Origin: Zasmidium citrigriseum
Taxonomy: Eukaryota; Ascomycota; Dothideomycetes; Mycosphaerellales; Mycosphaerellaceae
NCBI GenBank assembly: GCA_002786025.1
Contig: NHNW01000017.1
Span: 496,001-560,000 of the forward strand
Length of the DNA: 64,000 nt
Direction: 5' to 3'
The number at the start of each line of letters is the position of its first letter. The stretch's first letter is position 1. Below the pieces are notes generated by a model. That model was not told where the DNA came from, did no database searches, and worked only from the letters and a program-made list of their open reading frames with translations. The position numbers and the translations under genes are program-made. Shown one piece after another: positions 10,639 to 22,200 of the stretch.

Positions 10639-11177
10639 AGCGTCCACAGGGAAAGCGAGAGGCGAATGAATAGGGATAGCGACACCTTCACGGAAGCGAT
10701 TCGGGCAACGGCCCTCAAATTGAGTACGCGAGCTTAACATGGATATGTCGAGTGTGGAAGGTTTGGAGAGCGAGAGAGAAGCAGACATGAGGGAGAGTCC
10801 TTTGCTTCCAATGTGCAAAAGCGATGTGTTTTATTCTTCCGTGAAGTGGGTGATGTATGTGATTATTTCGGATGTTTTCTTTGCTAGGCAGATACTCCAA
10901 AAATATGAGTCTGCGCAATCACGCTGAAGTCTTGATGTCGAGGCCTACTATAGCGTTTCTTTACACAAGATGGACACGCATCCATGCCACGGAAGATGTT
11001 GCCAACATAAAAAGACAGCAAGGCACAAGCAGGAGGGAGGAATAAGTGACCCGAAGGTCGCTGAGCACACTATCTCCCAAGTCAGCCGCTCCTCCGTTCT
11101 TGCTTCGCGACCCTTCCTTCTGCCTTTGGTTTGGTATGGATTATGTAAGGAAGGGTCCACGAAGCTCTCTGCGGAGC
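10639..11177. other. 3' flank and transition toward RIP compartment
   Basis: No supported gene. Base composition is ordinary here (CA and TG present) up to about 11,200, after which CA/TG nearly disappear within roughly 250 bp. Confidence 0.5.
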
Positions 11178-11196
11178 GTCTGAAGACAAAACGCGC
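11178..11196 (+). repeat. Left 19-bp inverted repeat, candidate TIR of the ~32.8-kb block
   Basis: The sequence gtctgaagacaaaacgcgc here matches, at 17 of 19 positions, the reverse complement of 44,003-44,021. It lies exactly where composition changes to RIP-type. The 7-mer gcggagc precedes it directly (11,171-11,177) and recurs at 44,031-44,037 outside the right copy, 9 bp further out, so a target duplication is possible but not demonstrated. Confidence 0.5.
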
Positions 11197-11639
11197 CCGC
11201 CTTATACTAAGTGTTAGGCGGACCCTATTAATTAACAACTTTATTAATCGAATAGCGAACCAACCCACCTATTACTATACTCGAGAAAACTTAGGCGCCT
11301 ATAGTAGTAACTTATGTATTTTTAAAGATTTTTTGCTTATAAATTAGTCTCGAACTATAGTCTCGAAAAATATAATACCGTAGGTCGTATATATAGCTAT
11401 CTTTTATTTACTTCCCTCCCTATTTATATATATAAAAGCACGTTACTCCTAGTGCCCCTATAACGTATAGACTCTACCTTTCTAGTACTCTCTATAACCT
11501 CTAAGTATTTACTACCCTACTAAACTACTATATCGTCTACTAAGGGTAAATCTCGCTCTACCCCTAAAGTCTACTACCTACTACCCTCTCGACTAACTAC
11601 TAAACTCCCCTAACTAACTATTTAACCTCTAACTAACTA

Positions 11640-12944
11640 CTTAATAACTCTACTAACTCGAGTCGTAGCTAAAGGTTATATAGTATAGTATAACTAATAA
11701 GCGGCGCCTTAGAGCGAGGAGGTATATAGCCTTCTAGCGGGCGTAAGAGCTTAAGTAGTAATAGGAATAAGAGCGCCTCTAGGAAGCTATAGAGCGCTAA
11801 TTAAGGTTAGTACCTAGTCGTTAGGCTATTAACCGCGACTATCTATAATAGACTATTCTACTAGTCTAAGTACTAGTAGATCTAGTAGAGTAGCGATAGT
11901 ACTTCGAGTCTCGGGCTACTTAGATACTATCTATAACCGATAAGGAGGTATAGATATTAGTATAGTAGGTAAGAAGCGATAGCTAGTTCTATCGAGTCTA
12001 AGATATTTACTAACCTTCTATTAGGTAGCGCGGTATCCTCGAGTAGTACCTCTCTATCGTACTATTATTACCGCTAGCCTATAGAAGGTCCTTAATAAGC
12101 GGTATCTAGGTAAGGGGTATACGCTAAAGGAGTTATAGATTAATACTATCTTCGCCTTAGTCTTTAGCTAGTCTAATATCCTTCTTATTAGTCGTACGGG
12201 CGAGGGTAAGAGTATAGTATTCTATATATATACTCTACTAACTAGCTATATAACTATCTAAGTAGTTCCTCTTAATCGCCTTAGCTAAAAGTAAGCTAAT
12301 ATAATCCGTAGCTTAGAGACTAATAGACTCGTTAATATCTATAATATTATAGCCGACTAGAAGAAGATTAAGCCTAATATCTATAATAATATCGAGGCTA
12401 GTAGATACTAGTATATTATCCTTAGCCTAGAATAGGCGTCGTTACTAAAGTTTTAGGAGCTACTTTATAAGCTAGAGGTATATAACTAGATTAGTATAGT
12501 CGTAATCGATAAGATCTATCTTATTAAGAAGTAGGAGAAGTTCTAGTTAGCGTATAGTAAGATCTACTAGCTACGTAGTATCCTTCGTAAAGATATAGTA
12601 TAGCTTAGTACCTCGGCTATAGTATTAAGTAAGATATAAGACTATATACTTAAGTCTACTAGATTTCGAAAGGAAGGTAAGGGAGCGTACTAGACTAAGG
12701 TTATCTAGGCTAGTATCGACTATCTAGATATAACCTATATCCTAAAGACTATTCCGCTAAAGTACTATAGTCTTAAAGACTATAACCTACTATACTTTAT
12801 AGTACGCGATACTATAAAGGAGTAGGTTCTACCGCTAGGCTAGGATATCGATATAGATAATAGTCTAGTATATAAGGCCTATCCTAAGAAGATCGAGAAG
12901 TATCTAGCTTTTATTAATAGCTAGACTTATATTAAGAATACGGC
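11640..12944 (+). pseudogene. RecQ-like SF2 helicase relic, N-terminal part
   Basis: Reading TAG/TAA as Gln or Trp, one frame gives a helicase core. Motif I is LLISRTGEGKSIVFYI at 12,181-12,228 (P-loop T-G-E-G-K-S). A motif II-like VVIDKIYLI follows, explicable as a DExH box with E-to-K (GAG to AAG) and H-to-Y (CAT to TAT) transitions. The layout resembles fungal RecQ / telomere-linked-type helicases carried by mobile or subtelomeric DNA; this is recalled similarity. The gene is interrupted at 12,945-12,949 by retrotransposon E1 and resumes at 20,750. It is dead in this copy. Confidence 0.65.
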
Positions 12945-12949
12945 GATAG
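12945..12949. repeat. E1 target-site duplication, left (GATAG)
   Basis: GATAG directly precedes the E1 left LTR and is repeated directly after the right LTR at 20,745-20,749. Confidence 0.88.
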
Positions 12950-13161
12950 TGTAAGGGCGTAGAAGCAGGAAACAGCGATACGAGCAAGTAGTACGAATAT
13001 CCGATTGAGTATTATCTAAGGAGCGAAAGAGGAGAAGTAGAAACCTCCTAAAAAGCAGTGTAGGCGCTAAGCCTCCAGTTAGATACCGGTACGGCCTCGG
13101 AGCACTAGCGGAGAGGCTATAGATCGCTACCTTAGGCTCTCTCAGCTTAGATGTCCTTATA
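12950..13161 (-). repeat. E1 3' LTR (left copy)
   Basis: 212 bp. Aligned by eye to the right copy it differs at 13 positions, all transitions; 12 are explained by CpA to TpA on one strand or the other. Confidence 0.9.
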
Positions 13162-13165
13162 TTAT

Positions 13166-13178
13166 CCCCCCCCCCTTT
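13166..13178 (-). promoter_or_regulatory. E1 polypurine tract
   Basis: A run of ten C then TTT on the plus strand (purine run on the minus strand) lies 4 bp from the 3' LTR. This is the expected site for priming plus-strand DNA synthesis of a minus-oriented element. Confidence 0.7.
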
Positions 13179-13503
13179 AGCGGCCTATCCTTAGGTCGCA
13201 TCGTTGACTCGAGTAAGTTCGCCATCTAACTTAGATTGAGTCAGTGCCGTGAGGGCGGCGGAGTTGCCTCGGTACGTACGTAAGGCGCTATCGGTAAGCC
13301 GAGCATATAACTCCGGCTATTAGTAAATATTCCCCTCGTAAAAGAGGGCGGAGCGGGCTCGTAAGGGGTACGTAGTAGCGGCGCTATTAGGCCCGTACCA
13401 CCGTCGGCATAAAAGCCCGCTTCTTCGTCTATTTCCTTCTTCCCTTTACTACCGCTAACTATTAACCGTCCGTCTATTGCGCTTCCCCTCGATATCGGGT
13501 TGG

Positions 13504-14450
13504 AACGCTATTAACAGATAGAACAACAATAATAACAACTCGCCGCGCACGCCCACCGATAACGACTTCGCTAACAACCTCCTCCGCAATATAAGCGGTA
13601 CTCCTCGGACCCCTAGTAGTAGCGGCGGCGGTGCCGGTTCGCGTAATATCGGTATAGCTAGTCTACTCGACTAGTTTAGCGACATGCCCGTACCTTCGGC
13701 TAGTATAACGGTGCCGTCGTAGGCCTATAGTCCTTATAAGGCGGGTGTTAGTTAGTCCGACATTCGCTACGCGTATAAGTACCCCCCCGCTCTCGAGGGC
13801 GTTCCGGACGTACGCCGTAGCGCTCTCTATCGCGAGTGCGTTCGTCGTTAGTAGCCAGTCCCTACTGTTTAATAGCAGACGTAGCTACCTATTACGGAGC
13901 GCTGTAGTACTAGCGGCGGTTCGCCGTGTAGTAGCTACTAGGGCAGTAAGGGCAAGCCGACTTACTAGATCGTAAGTCTTCCGGGTCCTGTCCGTTAGCG
14001 GTCCTTACTAATGCCGCTTTTAGATCCTTACCGAGTTCCACCGCTACGCTAACATCCTCGAGTATTTGCGTATACTCGCCGCCGATCCGACTATCTAAGA
14101 TGACCCTAATAAGGTCGCTCGCCGTACTAACGCCTTCCGCGACTATACGTCGAAGGTCTTCGCCGCCTTAGTAAAGTTCGAGAAGGATGTGTTAGCGGAG
14201 TTAGACATTAAGAAGTTCGATAAGGCGGCTATTAAGAAGTGGCGCGATGAGCGTCGTAAGAGTCGTAAGGCGAACGAGAGGGCCTTCCGGGATAGTCGCG
14301 GATAGCTGCCGGGTTCCCACCTAAACAATATCGTAGCGGACGCGGCGCGGGAGCGTTAGGTGCTTTAGTCGTTAAACAACGGCTAGATACGCCTCATCTA
14401 CTACGGCTAGTATACTCGCTAAGTAGGGTGGTCGATCTTCTTCTCTAGGG
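13504..14450 (+). pseudogene. E1 accessory ORF antisense to pol (relic)
   Basis: Between the end of E1 pol and its 3' LTR the plus strand reads as protein when TAG/TAA are taken as Gln. From 13,504 there is an Asn-rich, then Ser/Gly/Pro-rich N-terminus, and a stretch with IRYAYKYPPALEGVPDVRR near 13,765-13,825. Further on, from about 14,040 in the next frame, a Lys/Arg/Glu-rich helical segment (EKDVLAELDIKKFDKAAIKK) continues to about 14,450. The frame change may be a short intron or an indel. I recognise no family. Its direction is opposite to gag-pol. It may be a captured or antisense accessory gene; E3 has one at the same relative place. Confidence 0.45.
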
Positions 14451-14779
14451 TGGCAATAATAGAAGCTCGTTAGCTCTATGTTCGTAGGTTTTACTGTCTA
14501 TAGCGGAGGGGGGTAGGCGTAGCCCCAGAAAGACCGCGAAACAGTCGCGGCGGTCTATAGACAGCAAATGGAACGAACTTATAAACAAATCCTTCAATCT
14601 CTTAGTCCCTATATATAAAGGAAATATTCGAATAGTAATTTAGTAGCGAGAGGACCGTAAGGGGTATCTTCTCTCTTCTCGTTCGTCCTTTCTTAGACGC
14701 CCTCGCCTACGCCTCGTCTCTTTTACGGGTCACTAGCGAGGAGACGGCGGAGAGGGGTTAGCGAGCTCGGGGTATTACT

Positions 14780-17700
14780 AGTAGTACTCATTAAGGAGTT
14801 CCTAATAGTCTTCGAGCTCCTCTTCCCTCATCTAGTCGTTATAGTCCTAAGACTAACCTACCTACCGTATCCGATACTATATCGTTCCGTACTTATCGCG
14901 GCGGTAGGTTAGGATTTTCTCGACTTCGTAGGCTGGGTCTATCCCGTCCTCGAGGAGTTCTTCGACTAGTAGCGGCTAGTACCCGGGGCGTATACGGTAC
15001 GGCTCCAGTAGCGAGACATAGAATACTAGGTGGAACCTTTTTATTAACGGTAGTAGGTTAAGCTTGTACGCCTGCCTACCAATCCGCTTAGTAATTATAA
15101 AAGGGCCTAGGTACTTGTTATCGAGCTTCTTGTATAGCCGCCGTGTATGAACGTTCTTTGCCGCTAGGAGTACCTACTCGCCGACGTCGTAGTACTTAGC
15201 TAGTACTATACGGTTATAGTACTTAGTCTATAGTTCTTATACGTACCGGAGGTTCTCCGCTACCTTATCGAACTCGAGTCGTCGTTGTAGAAGCTAGTTA
15301 GTTACCTATTTGGCAAGCTCGTCTACTTTCTTCCCCCCCCCCGTTAGGTATTCGCGTCGAATGCCGTCTAGTATATTTAGGGGCACTCCAAACGCTACCT
15401 TAATAGGTAATTTGTAATAGCTAGTATACGTCTTAGAGTTGTAGGCGAATGCTATAGTTGATAATAGCCTCGCCCAGTTATCTTGTTCCCAATTGTAGTA
15501 TATACGAAGGTGGGCTTTAAGTTACTAGTTCTAACGCTCGGTCTGTTTATCCGTCTATAGGTAGAAGGTAGTACTAAGCTTACGTTTGATTGTAAGGTAG
15601 TAGTAGAAGGCGCTCTAGTACTTAGATATAAAGACCGAACCGCGGTCTAAGACGATATCGTCTAGCGGGCCAGTAAGGGCGATAACTATATAGTAGAACA
15701 GGTCCGCTAGGCTAGGGGCGTCGATATCTTTCGTTGTTGGTATGTACCGTACAAACTTCGAGAATCGGTTAACGATAACGAGCACCGAATCGTAGACCTT
15801 ACTATTGAAACCCTTTAAGGGTGGTAGGCTAGTAACGAAGTCCATAGAGAGGTAGGACTAGGGCCGGGTAGGTACTAGTAAGGGCTAGAGCTCGCTATAG
15901 GGCCGGTAGTACTTGCTTTTAGCTCGTTAGCAGACGTCGCACTCCTAGTAGTACTTGCGAACGTCTTCGGAGAGACCTTTCCACTCGTATTTTAACGAGA
16001 TGATTACCTATATACGTCGCTAACCGTAGTAGCCCGCTACGGGGTCGTCGTGGTTGCGGAATAGTATCTCTACGCGTAAGGCTAAGGATTAGGGTACGTA
16101 CACCCGACTATCCCTTCGTAGGAGGCCGTTAGCATCGAAGGTGTAGTCCTTAGTACTCTCCGGGGTCTTGCCTAACCCGTCTCGCCCCTTCGCCGTAACC
16201 GCTTCTCGGATGTCTTGAACGAAGGCGTCCCTTTATTAGACTTCCTTAATAAGATCTAGAAGGGATTCGGGCGGTTCGGCGTTAAAGGACGACTTATCCT
16301 TCGCTACTACGGCAACGAGGAAGCGAGGCAGTACTAAACGATTCGTTGGTCCGCTAGTAGAGTAGGGACCGGCTCGGGTAAGGAGTAGTTACTCTACGGT
16401 GTCGGAAGTGCCGGTACATCGCTCTTTAGCCTTACTGTTTTGTTCGGCTTCGAAGGCGGCAAGTAGTAGGGGATTAGACTACCTAGTTCCCTCGAGGTAG
16501 GTATCCGCTATATTCTCGGGGCCTGTACGAGGGTGCTCTAGTAGCGCCGTAGGGCCGTAACCGTCCTTAGTAGGGTAGGCTCCTAACTTTTACTATAGGA
16601 TTAGTAGCATTCCCTAAAGTTGATGCTTCTTAGTACTTTCTTTAAAGCCGGCGAAGTAGTCTAGCCTTCTAGATAGGCTATCGGAGGGATTTGACTTCCC
16701 TAGCTTGTATTCGATTACAAAATTGTAGTAGGCTAGCCTCTCTACGATACGGGCCTACCTAGCTATTAGGCTCTGCGTTGTTATGAAGTACCGAAGGTTG
16801 TAGTAATCGGTTATAACCCGGATCGGGTGCGTAGCGCCCTCGAGGTAGTACCTCTACGTTTTAAAGCATTCTGAGATAGCTATAAGTTCCTTGTTAGGGG
16901 TGCTATAGCGGACCTCGTAATTAATAAAACTCTTCGAATAATAGGCGATAGGGTGCTAGTGTTTCTATAGCGGATCGGAGTCGTTAGGCTACAGGAGGAT
17001 ACCCGCATAGGCCGCGTTAGAGGCGTCTATAATTACTATAATCGGTAGCCTGGGATCGAAGTATCTAAGTAGGGGTACTTCGGTAAACGCCTTCTTAAGA
17101 GTTTCGAAGGATTCGGCTACTACATCGGTCTACTACTACGGGGGCCTCACGACGGCTTTCCGTCCCTTCTTCGTAGGCGTAAGGGTGCCGCTAGAGAGTA
17201 GCTCGTTAAGTAGGCGTGCGAGCCGTAAATATCCCCAAATGAAGCGGCGGTAGAAGTTAGCGAATCTAAGGAAGACTTGAACGTCCCGGTAACTCTTTAG
17301 CACTAGCTAGTCGGTAATGCTAGTAACCCTTGATTGATCCATCTTCATACCGTTAGGGGTAACAATAAAGCCTAGGAATTCAACCTCTATAGTATAGAAC
17401 TCGTATTTCGAGGGTTTGGTAAATAGTTTCTATTCCCTAAGCCTCTCGAGGACTTGCCGGACGTGCTCCTTATACGTCTCGGGGTCGGGGGAGTAGATTA
17501 GGATATCATCGAGATAAACAACATAGATATTGTCTACTAAACCAGCTAGAGCCTTATTAATATAGGACTGGAACGTAGCGGGCGCGTTAGCGAGCCTAAA
17601 GGGCATAACGAGGTATTTAAACAAGCTATATCTCGTCTTAAAGGCCGTCTTCTACTCGTTACCGGACCGGATCTGGAGCCGGTAGTATACGTCTTTGAGA

Positions 17701-18000
17701 TCCAGCTTAGTAAAGACCTTCGCGTTGCCTAAACGGTCTAGTAGCTTACTAATAAGTAGCAGTGGGTAGCGGTTCTTGATCGTAATCTTATTAAGACCTC
17801 TATAGTCGACGTATAACCGTATACCACTATCCTTCTTTAGTACAAAGAGGATAGGGGCACCGTAAGGGGATTTGCTTAGCCTAATCTAGCCGTTCTTCAA
17901 GGCGTTGTCGATATACTCGCGCAATATAGCAAGCTCTTATTACGAAAGGTTGTAGATCGGCAGTTAAGGTGGGCTCTTGCCTTCCTCTAGCTCGATAGCG
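14780..18000 (-). pseudogene. E1 pol relic: RT, RNase H, integrase, chromodomain
   Basis: Minus-strand homology. RT: intact 64-aa stretch at 17,430-17,624 with MPFRLANAPATFQSYINKAL and YLDDILIYS, the Ty3/gypsy catalytic box. Integrase core: 15,615-15,845 with MDFVTSLPPL, IVNRFSKFVRYIP and DRGSVF, the D of the DDE triad. A chromodomain-like segment (EVEKIL...YGTIQYRIR, then EEELEDYQELL) lies at about 14,790-14,945. Many Gln/Trp codons are TAG. The chromodomain in this class guides integration to H3K9-methylated chromatin (family knowledge). Confidence 0.82.
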
Positions 18001-18684
18001 TAGTCGTACTCGGAGTACTAGGCGATGATGCCTACTAGCTTAGTATTAAAGACATCGGCGAAGTCGTAGTACTCTAGCGGAACGCCCGCGAGGTACTCTG
18101 TCTCCGCTATAGCTAGTAAGGCTAGAAGAACTTACTAGGGAAGGTCTTTAAGATTAGGCTCTCGCGCGCAGGCGGCCTTATACCGGTTATAGATCGTGAC
18201 GGCAGCGGTCCACTATCGGTAGCCTTATCGGTTTGGATCGATAGTCGTAGGATCCCGGTCTCCACCTCCTTAGAGGGTAAATACGGCGGTAGGCTCGGCG
18301 ATAGCTAACTCTACGGAGGGAATCTCTCCTCCCTATAGTCTATCTACTTTAGAGGGGTTTGCCCTCGAGTCATCGTCGGCGTACAGTCGGTCCAGTAGCG
18401 TGGAAGCTACGAGCTACTCCCCTAAGGGAAGTTGGAAGCTAGCTGTACCGTCCACAATAGCTACGAGTATCTAGGACGTTCGCGAGGATTCGGAGGGGTC
18501 GGAGGAGTCCCGTAGCGACCACGTAAAGGTCCCGGCTCGGAAGCTAATAGCTAGATTAGTATCTTCTAGCTAGTCCCACCCTAGTACAAGGTTATAGCCT
18601 ATGAAGGTGCCGGTCTAAAGGATTTGCTCCGACTCTCTCGTCTTCCCCGTGCTATTATTAATAGCGAGGGTAGCTAAGTAAGCC

Positions 18685-20400
18685 TTGTATAGCGTTATAG
18701 GGTTGTCGTTAAGGAACTTGGCCCTTGGAGTAGGAAGATCTAACGTTAGTAGGGACAACCGCCCTATAGCGTACGTAGAGATGAGATTCAACTACGCTCC
18801 GCTATCGACGAGGGCGCGGAGAGTAATCGGTCCTATAGCGCCGGTAATAGTTACGTCTACGGCGATCCTCTTTTGCCTCCCTCGTAAGGTCTTCCCTAAT
18901 CGTAGGGGAGATAAGTTTGCGATTAGGGGTTGCTATTTCCCGTATCGTTATGGTCCGAATCGCTTTCGACTTCGACGGCGTTAACGCTATAGTAGGCAGG
19001 ACGAGAGTCGTTAGAAGGCGTCTACCCTAGTACGCCAGCGGCGGCGTCGCGGCGGGGCGCTAGCGGCCTATACGAGGAGTACTCCCGACGGTTAGGACGT
19101 CTATCGTCCCTCCTATCGTCTCGGCGTCTCTCGCTACTACGATCATTTCGCCGTCTATAGTTCTCGCGGTCCTTCTTGTTAGAACCTAAGTTGTTAGGCC
19201 TAGAGTTCTAGTTTCGTCTAGCGCTCGGTACTATACCGGTACGCCTACGGCTAGGGTTCGGCGTAGTACCGTTACTAGAGGAGTTTAGAGATTGTTCGAT
19301 CTAGTAGGCTCTTAAGAACAGTTCGTCGGTGTCCTTAGTAGATTTGAGGGTTTCTAGTTCGATTATCTTCTTACGCACCTGCGTCGGTAGGCGTAAGAAG
19401 TAGAAATCGACACGGAGGTCCTTAGGTTCAATCTTGTTGGATATTTGGTCTTCTAACCCCTTTATATAGGTGTAGAAGCGGGAGTAGGACTATCCTTCCT
19501 TAATCTTGGATAGGAAGAACGCCTCTACGAGGGCGGCCCGACGGACGGCCGGGCTCTATACGGCGTCTTAGACGATCTATCGCAGTTCCGCCTAGTATAG
19601 GTCTCCCTTTTCGTCCTTCTAATCGAGGCGACGGTTGACCGTACTAGCGATATCGTTATGTAATATACTCTTCGATATCCATAAGCTCCTTTAGTAGGTA
19701 TTATAGTCGGTATACCTAAAGATCTCGAACTCTTTATTAACGTTCTTAACCTAGCGTTAGTAGGCCTGGATAGTGTAGGTCTCCAATTTGTTAACCCTTC
19801 CTTTTTCGAAGAGTCTTTAGAGCCGGCGTTCTATCGAGGTCGTCTCGGAGGTTTCACGGTAGCTACCCGTACGGGAAACGTCGTCTCTAGTATCTAACTA
19901 GGTGCGTTTGCGTTTCTTGAGTTCGAGAATGCTATAAAGGGCGTTCAGCTTCTTCACGTACGCTTCGAGCTGCTCGGCCGTCATGGCGCCAGTGTCTTAG
20001 TTGAACAGTTCTTCGAACTAGCGCTCCTAGGCCTATAGGATAGCGTCTCGTAGCTCCTCCGGGCGTTACACGCCGCCGAGGGGCGAAGCGTTAACGCTAG
20101 TGCCGAGTTAGGCATCTCGGGCGTCTTGGTCGCGACCTAGGGTGTCCTCTGTAGTACTACTGTGCTCGCGGCCTTCGTCAATGCGTTCCTCTACTATTTC
20201 GGGGGTGTACCGCGGCCTAGCCAGTCGTGTACGTCGTCGTCGGGTATAGAGGAAGTGGTCTAAGGAGGAGGTATCGTTCTCTAGCGGTTTAGAGAGAGTT
20301 CGCCTACTACGTCGCTATAACGAATCGGCGTCGTTCCGTAGCTGGTTCGAGGGCTCTTCGTGGGTACGAGAGTTTAAGCTTCTCTAAACTATACGTATGC
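18685..20400 (-). pseudogene. E1 gag and protease relic
   Basis: On the minus strand the aspartic protease motif LVDSGA lies near 18,800-18,815, followed in the coding direction by an NLI segment. Upstream in the coding direction (to about 20,000-20,400) the sequence reads as a gag-type protein with charged helices but many stops. I could not identify an intact zinc knuckle. Confidence 0.5.
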
Positions 20401-20532
20401 GGAGGTCTTTAAACTGCGTTTAGGGAGCGATATAGCAACTAGCTCGGCTGTCGAGGCAGTTCTAGTAGTTCTACTGCAGTGTACCGTACTCGCTACGGCT
20501 GCTCCCCTTAGTAGGGTTATAAGACAATACAC

Positions 20533-20744
20533 TATAAGGGCGTAGAAGTAGGAAACAGCGATACGAGCAAGTAGTACGAATATCCGATTGAGTGTTGTCT
20601 AAGGAGCGAAAGAGGAGAAGCAGAAACCTCCTGAAAAGCAGTGTGGGCGCTAAGCCTCCGGTTAGATACCGGTACGGCCTCGGAGCACTAGCGGAGAGGC
20701 CATGGATCGCTACCTTAGGCTCTCTTAGCTTGGATGTCCTTACA
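20533..20744 (-). repeat. E1 5' LTR (right copy)
   Basis: 212 bp, same length as the left copy; ends CCTTACA next to the GATAG duplication. An open frame starting within this LTR (20,592) is incidental. Confidence 0.9.
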
Positions 20745-20749
20745 GATAG
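20745..20749. repeat. E1 target-site duplication, right (GATAG)
   Basis: Exact copy of the pentamer at 12,945-12,949. Deleting E1 with one pentamer puts the two helicase parts in a single frame. Confidence 0.88.
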
Positions 20750-22200
20750 TCGTCTAATAGTAGCTTATAGACCTTACTAAGAACTACCTAGATAAGAAGA
20801 AGCGGTACTACTTTAGACGAGAAGCCGGATTTAGTCCCTATCTAGATATATACCGAGTCGTATCTATCTATACTAGTAAGGTCGTAAAGTATAATTAAAA
20901 TAAGCGGTATATAGAGTTTAGTAAGCTAGATTCCTAGATACGTATTATATTTAGTACGATAGCTATTAGTACGGGTACTAATATCGACGATATTAAGATT
21001 ATCGTATAGTATTAGTTCCTAGTAACCCGTAATCTCGAGGATATAATATAGTAGCTAGGTCGAGGTAGGTAGAAGCTACTACTAGGCTAGAAGAGTATTA
21101 CGATTATCTTCTTACTATCGTAGATAGACGATCGCTTAAAGAAGATACTAGATAGTATAAACGATCTATAGATTAAGCTACTAGACTATCTTATCCCTAA
21201 GGACTAGCGCGAAGCCCTAGCTAGTACTAGCGCTACCGCGACTAATTCTATATCTTAACGTCCTCGTCGCTTAGTATCCGTATCGCTAGGTCGCTAGAGT
21301 TACCTACTACCTTAGTCTTAGCGAGACTCGTAATACTCGTAGCTCTAGTAGTTATAAATCCCTAGAGAAGATACTAGTAGAATAAGTAATTAGAAAGAAG
21401 ATAAAGATAGCGACGATAACGATAATAACGAGCGCCCTAATCCTAGTAAAGCTAGTAACTTAGCGTATACTAGTACTACTCGTAAGCGATAGATGTTTAA
21501 TAAGACTAAACTTAAGTAGTATAGGAATATACCTAAGATTTAGGGAGAAGTTATTAACTCCTAGCTTCTATAGAATAGTACTAGTCCTTATCCGCGTAAA
21601 GTTATTAATAGATACCTTAGAGAGGATACCTATATATATCCTCGTAAGGAGGTACTACTAGTAGATTACTATAATATCTATAAGCTAGATTACTAGTTCG
21701 TCTAATATCTCGAATAGCGACCTCTAGAGTCGAGTATACTAGTAGATCTAAAGAAGCCGAGAGCTAGAACTATCTAAGCTTACGCTTTACTATTTATCTA
21801 GTCCTAAGCGTTAAAGGAGGTAGAGAAGGATAGTAGATTTCCAAAAGGAAGTCGCCTCTTTACTATACTATCTATAGTTATCCTACTAGATAAGATAGTA
21901 TACTAGGTCTATAGTATCTTTAAGGAGGTAAACGAGGCTAAATAGGACGGCTTAGTCGCCTTAGAGCTTCTTAAGGTAGCCCTATTATTATAGATATAGT
22001 AGTATAAAGAGACCCTCCTTAATATACTCGTTCGAAAGCTAAACTAGGTCGCTTTAGACGTCTTCTCTAAATACGAAAAGGTCTAGATAGCGGCTTATAA
22101 GAAGTAGGCGGCCTAGAATAAGGAGGCTAAAAATAAGACGGCTAAAGAAGTAGCTATAGGCTAAGACCCGCTATAGATACTAGCGAAGCTATCTAGATCG
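20750..22200 (+). pseudogene. RecQ-like SF2 helicase relic, C-terminal part
   Basis: Continuation of the 11,640-12,944 helicase. The joined codon at the insertion site is in frame and continues as IVVQQQLIDLTKNYLDKKKR (TAG/TAA read as Gln). Motif V-like IFSTIAISTGTNIDDIKII lies near 20,945-21,005 and motif VI-like EDIIQQLGRGR near 21,034-21,066. Thereafter the frame continues as a charged region with coiled-coil character to about 22,200. No functional copy is possible with the stops present. Confidence 0.62.

Larger units (their letters stand above)
12950..20744 (-). mobile_element. LTR retrotransposon E1, Ty3/gypsy chromovirus-type, inserted in helicase gene
   Basis: 7,795 bp element bounded by two 212-bp LTRs beginning TGTAAGG and ending CCTTACA (some ends RIP-altered), flanked by GATAG duplications. 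Coding direction is minus: gag-like region about 19,000-20,400, protease motif LVDSGA near 18,800, RT with YLDD, RNase H, integrase (MDFVTSLPPLKG at 15,845) and a chromodomain-like tail (YEVEKILTYRRDKYG) near 14,940. A polypurine tract (on the minus strand, AAA plus ten G) abuts the left LTR at 13,166-13,178, as expected for a 3' LTR there. It keeps more CA/TG than its surroundings, so it inserted later or has been through fewer RIP cycles. The pol is broken by many stops. Confidence 0.9.

Noticed and set aside
18685..18984. 99-aa plus-strand frame inside E1
   Set aside because: Antisense to the protease/gag region of the minus-oriented element.
20592..20780. 62-aa frame at the right LTR of E1
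   Set aside because: Lies inside the LTR and runs into host DNA; the same sequence in the left LTR is disrupted.
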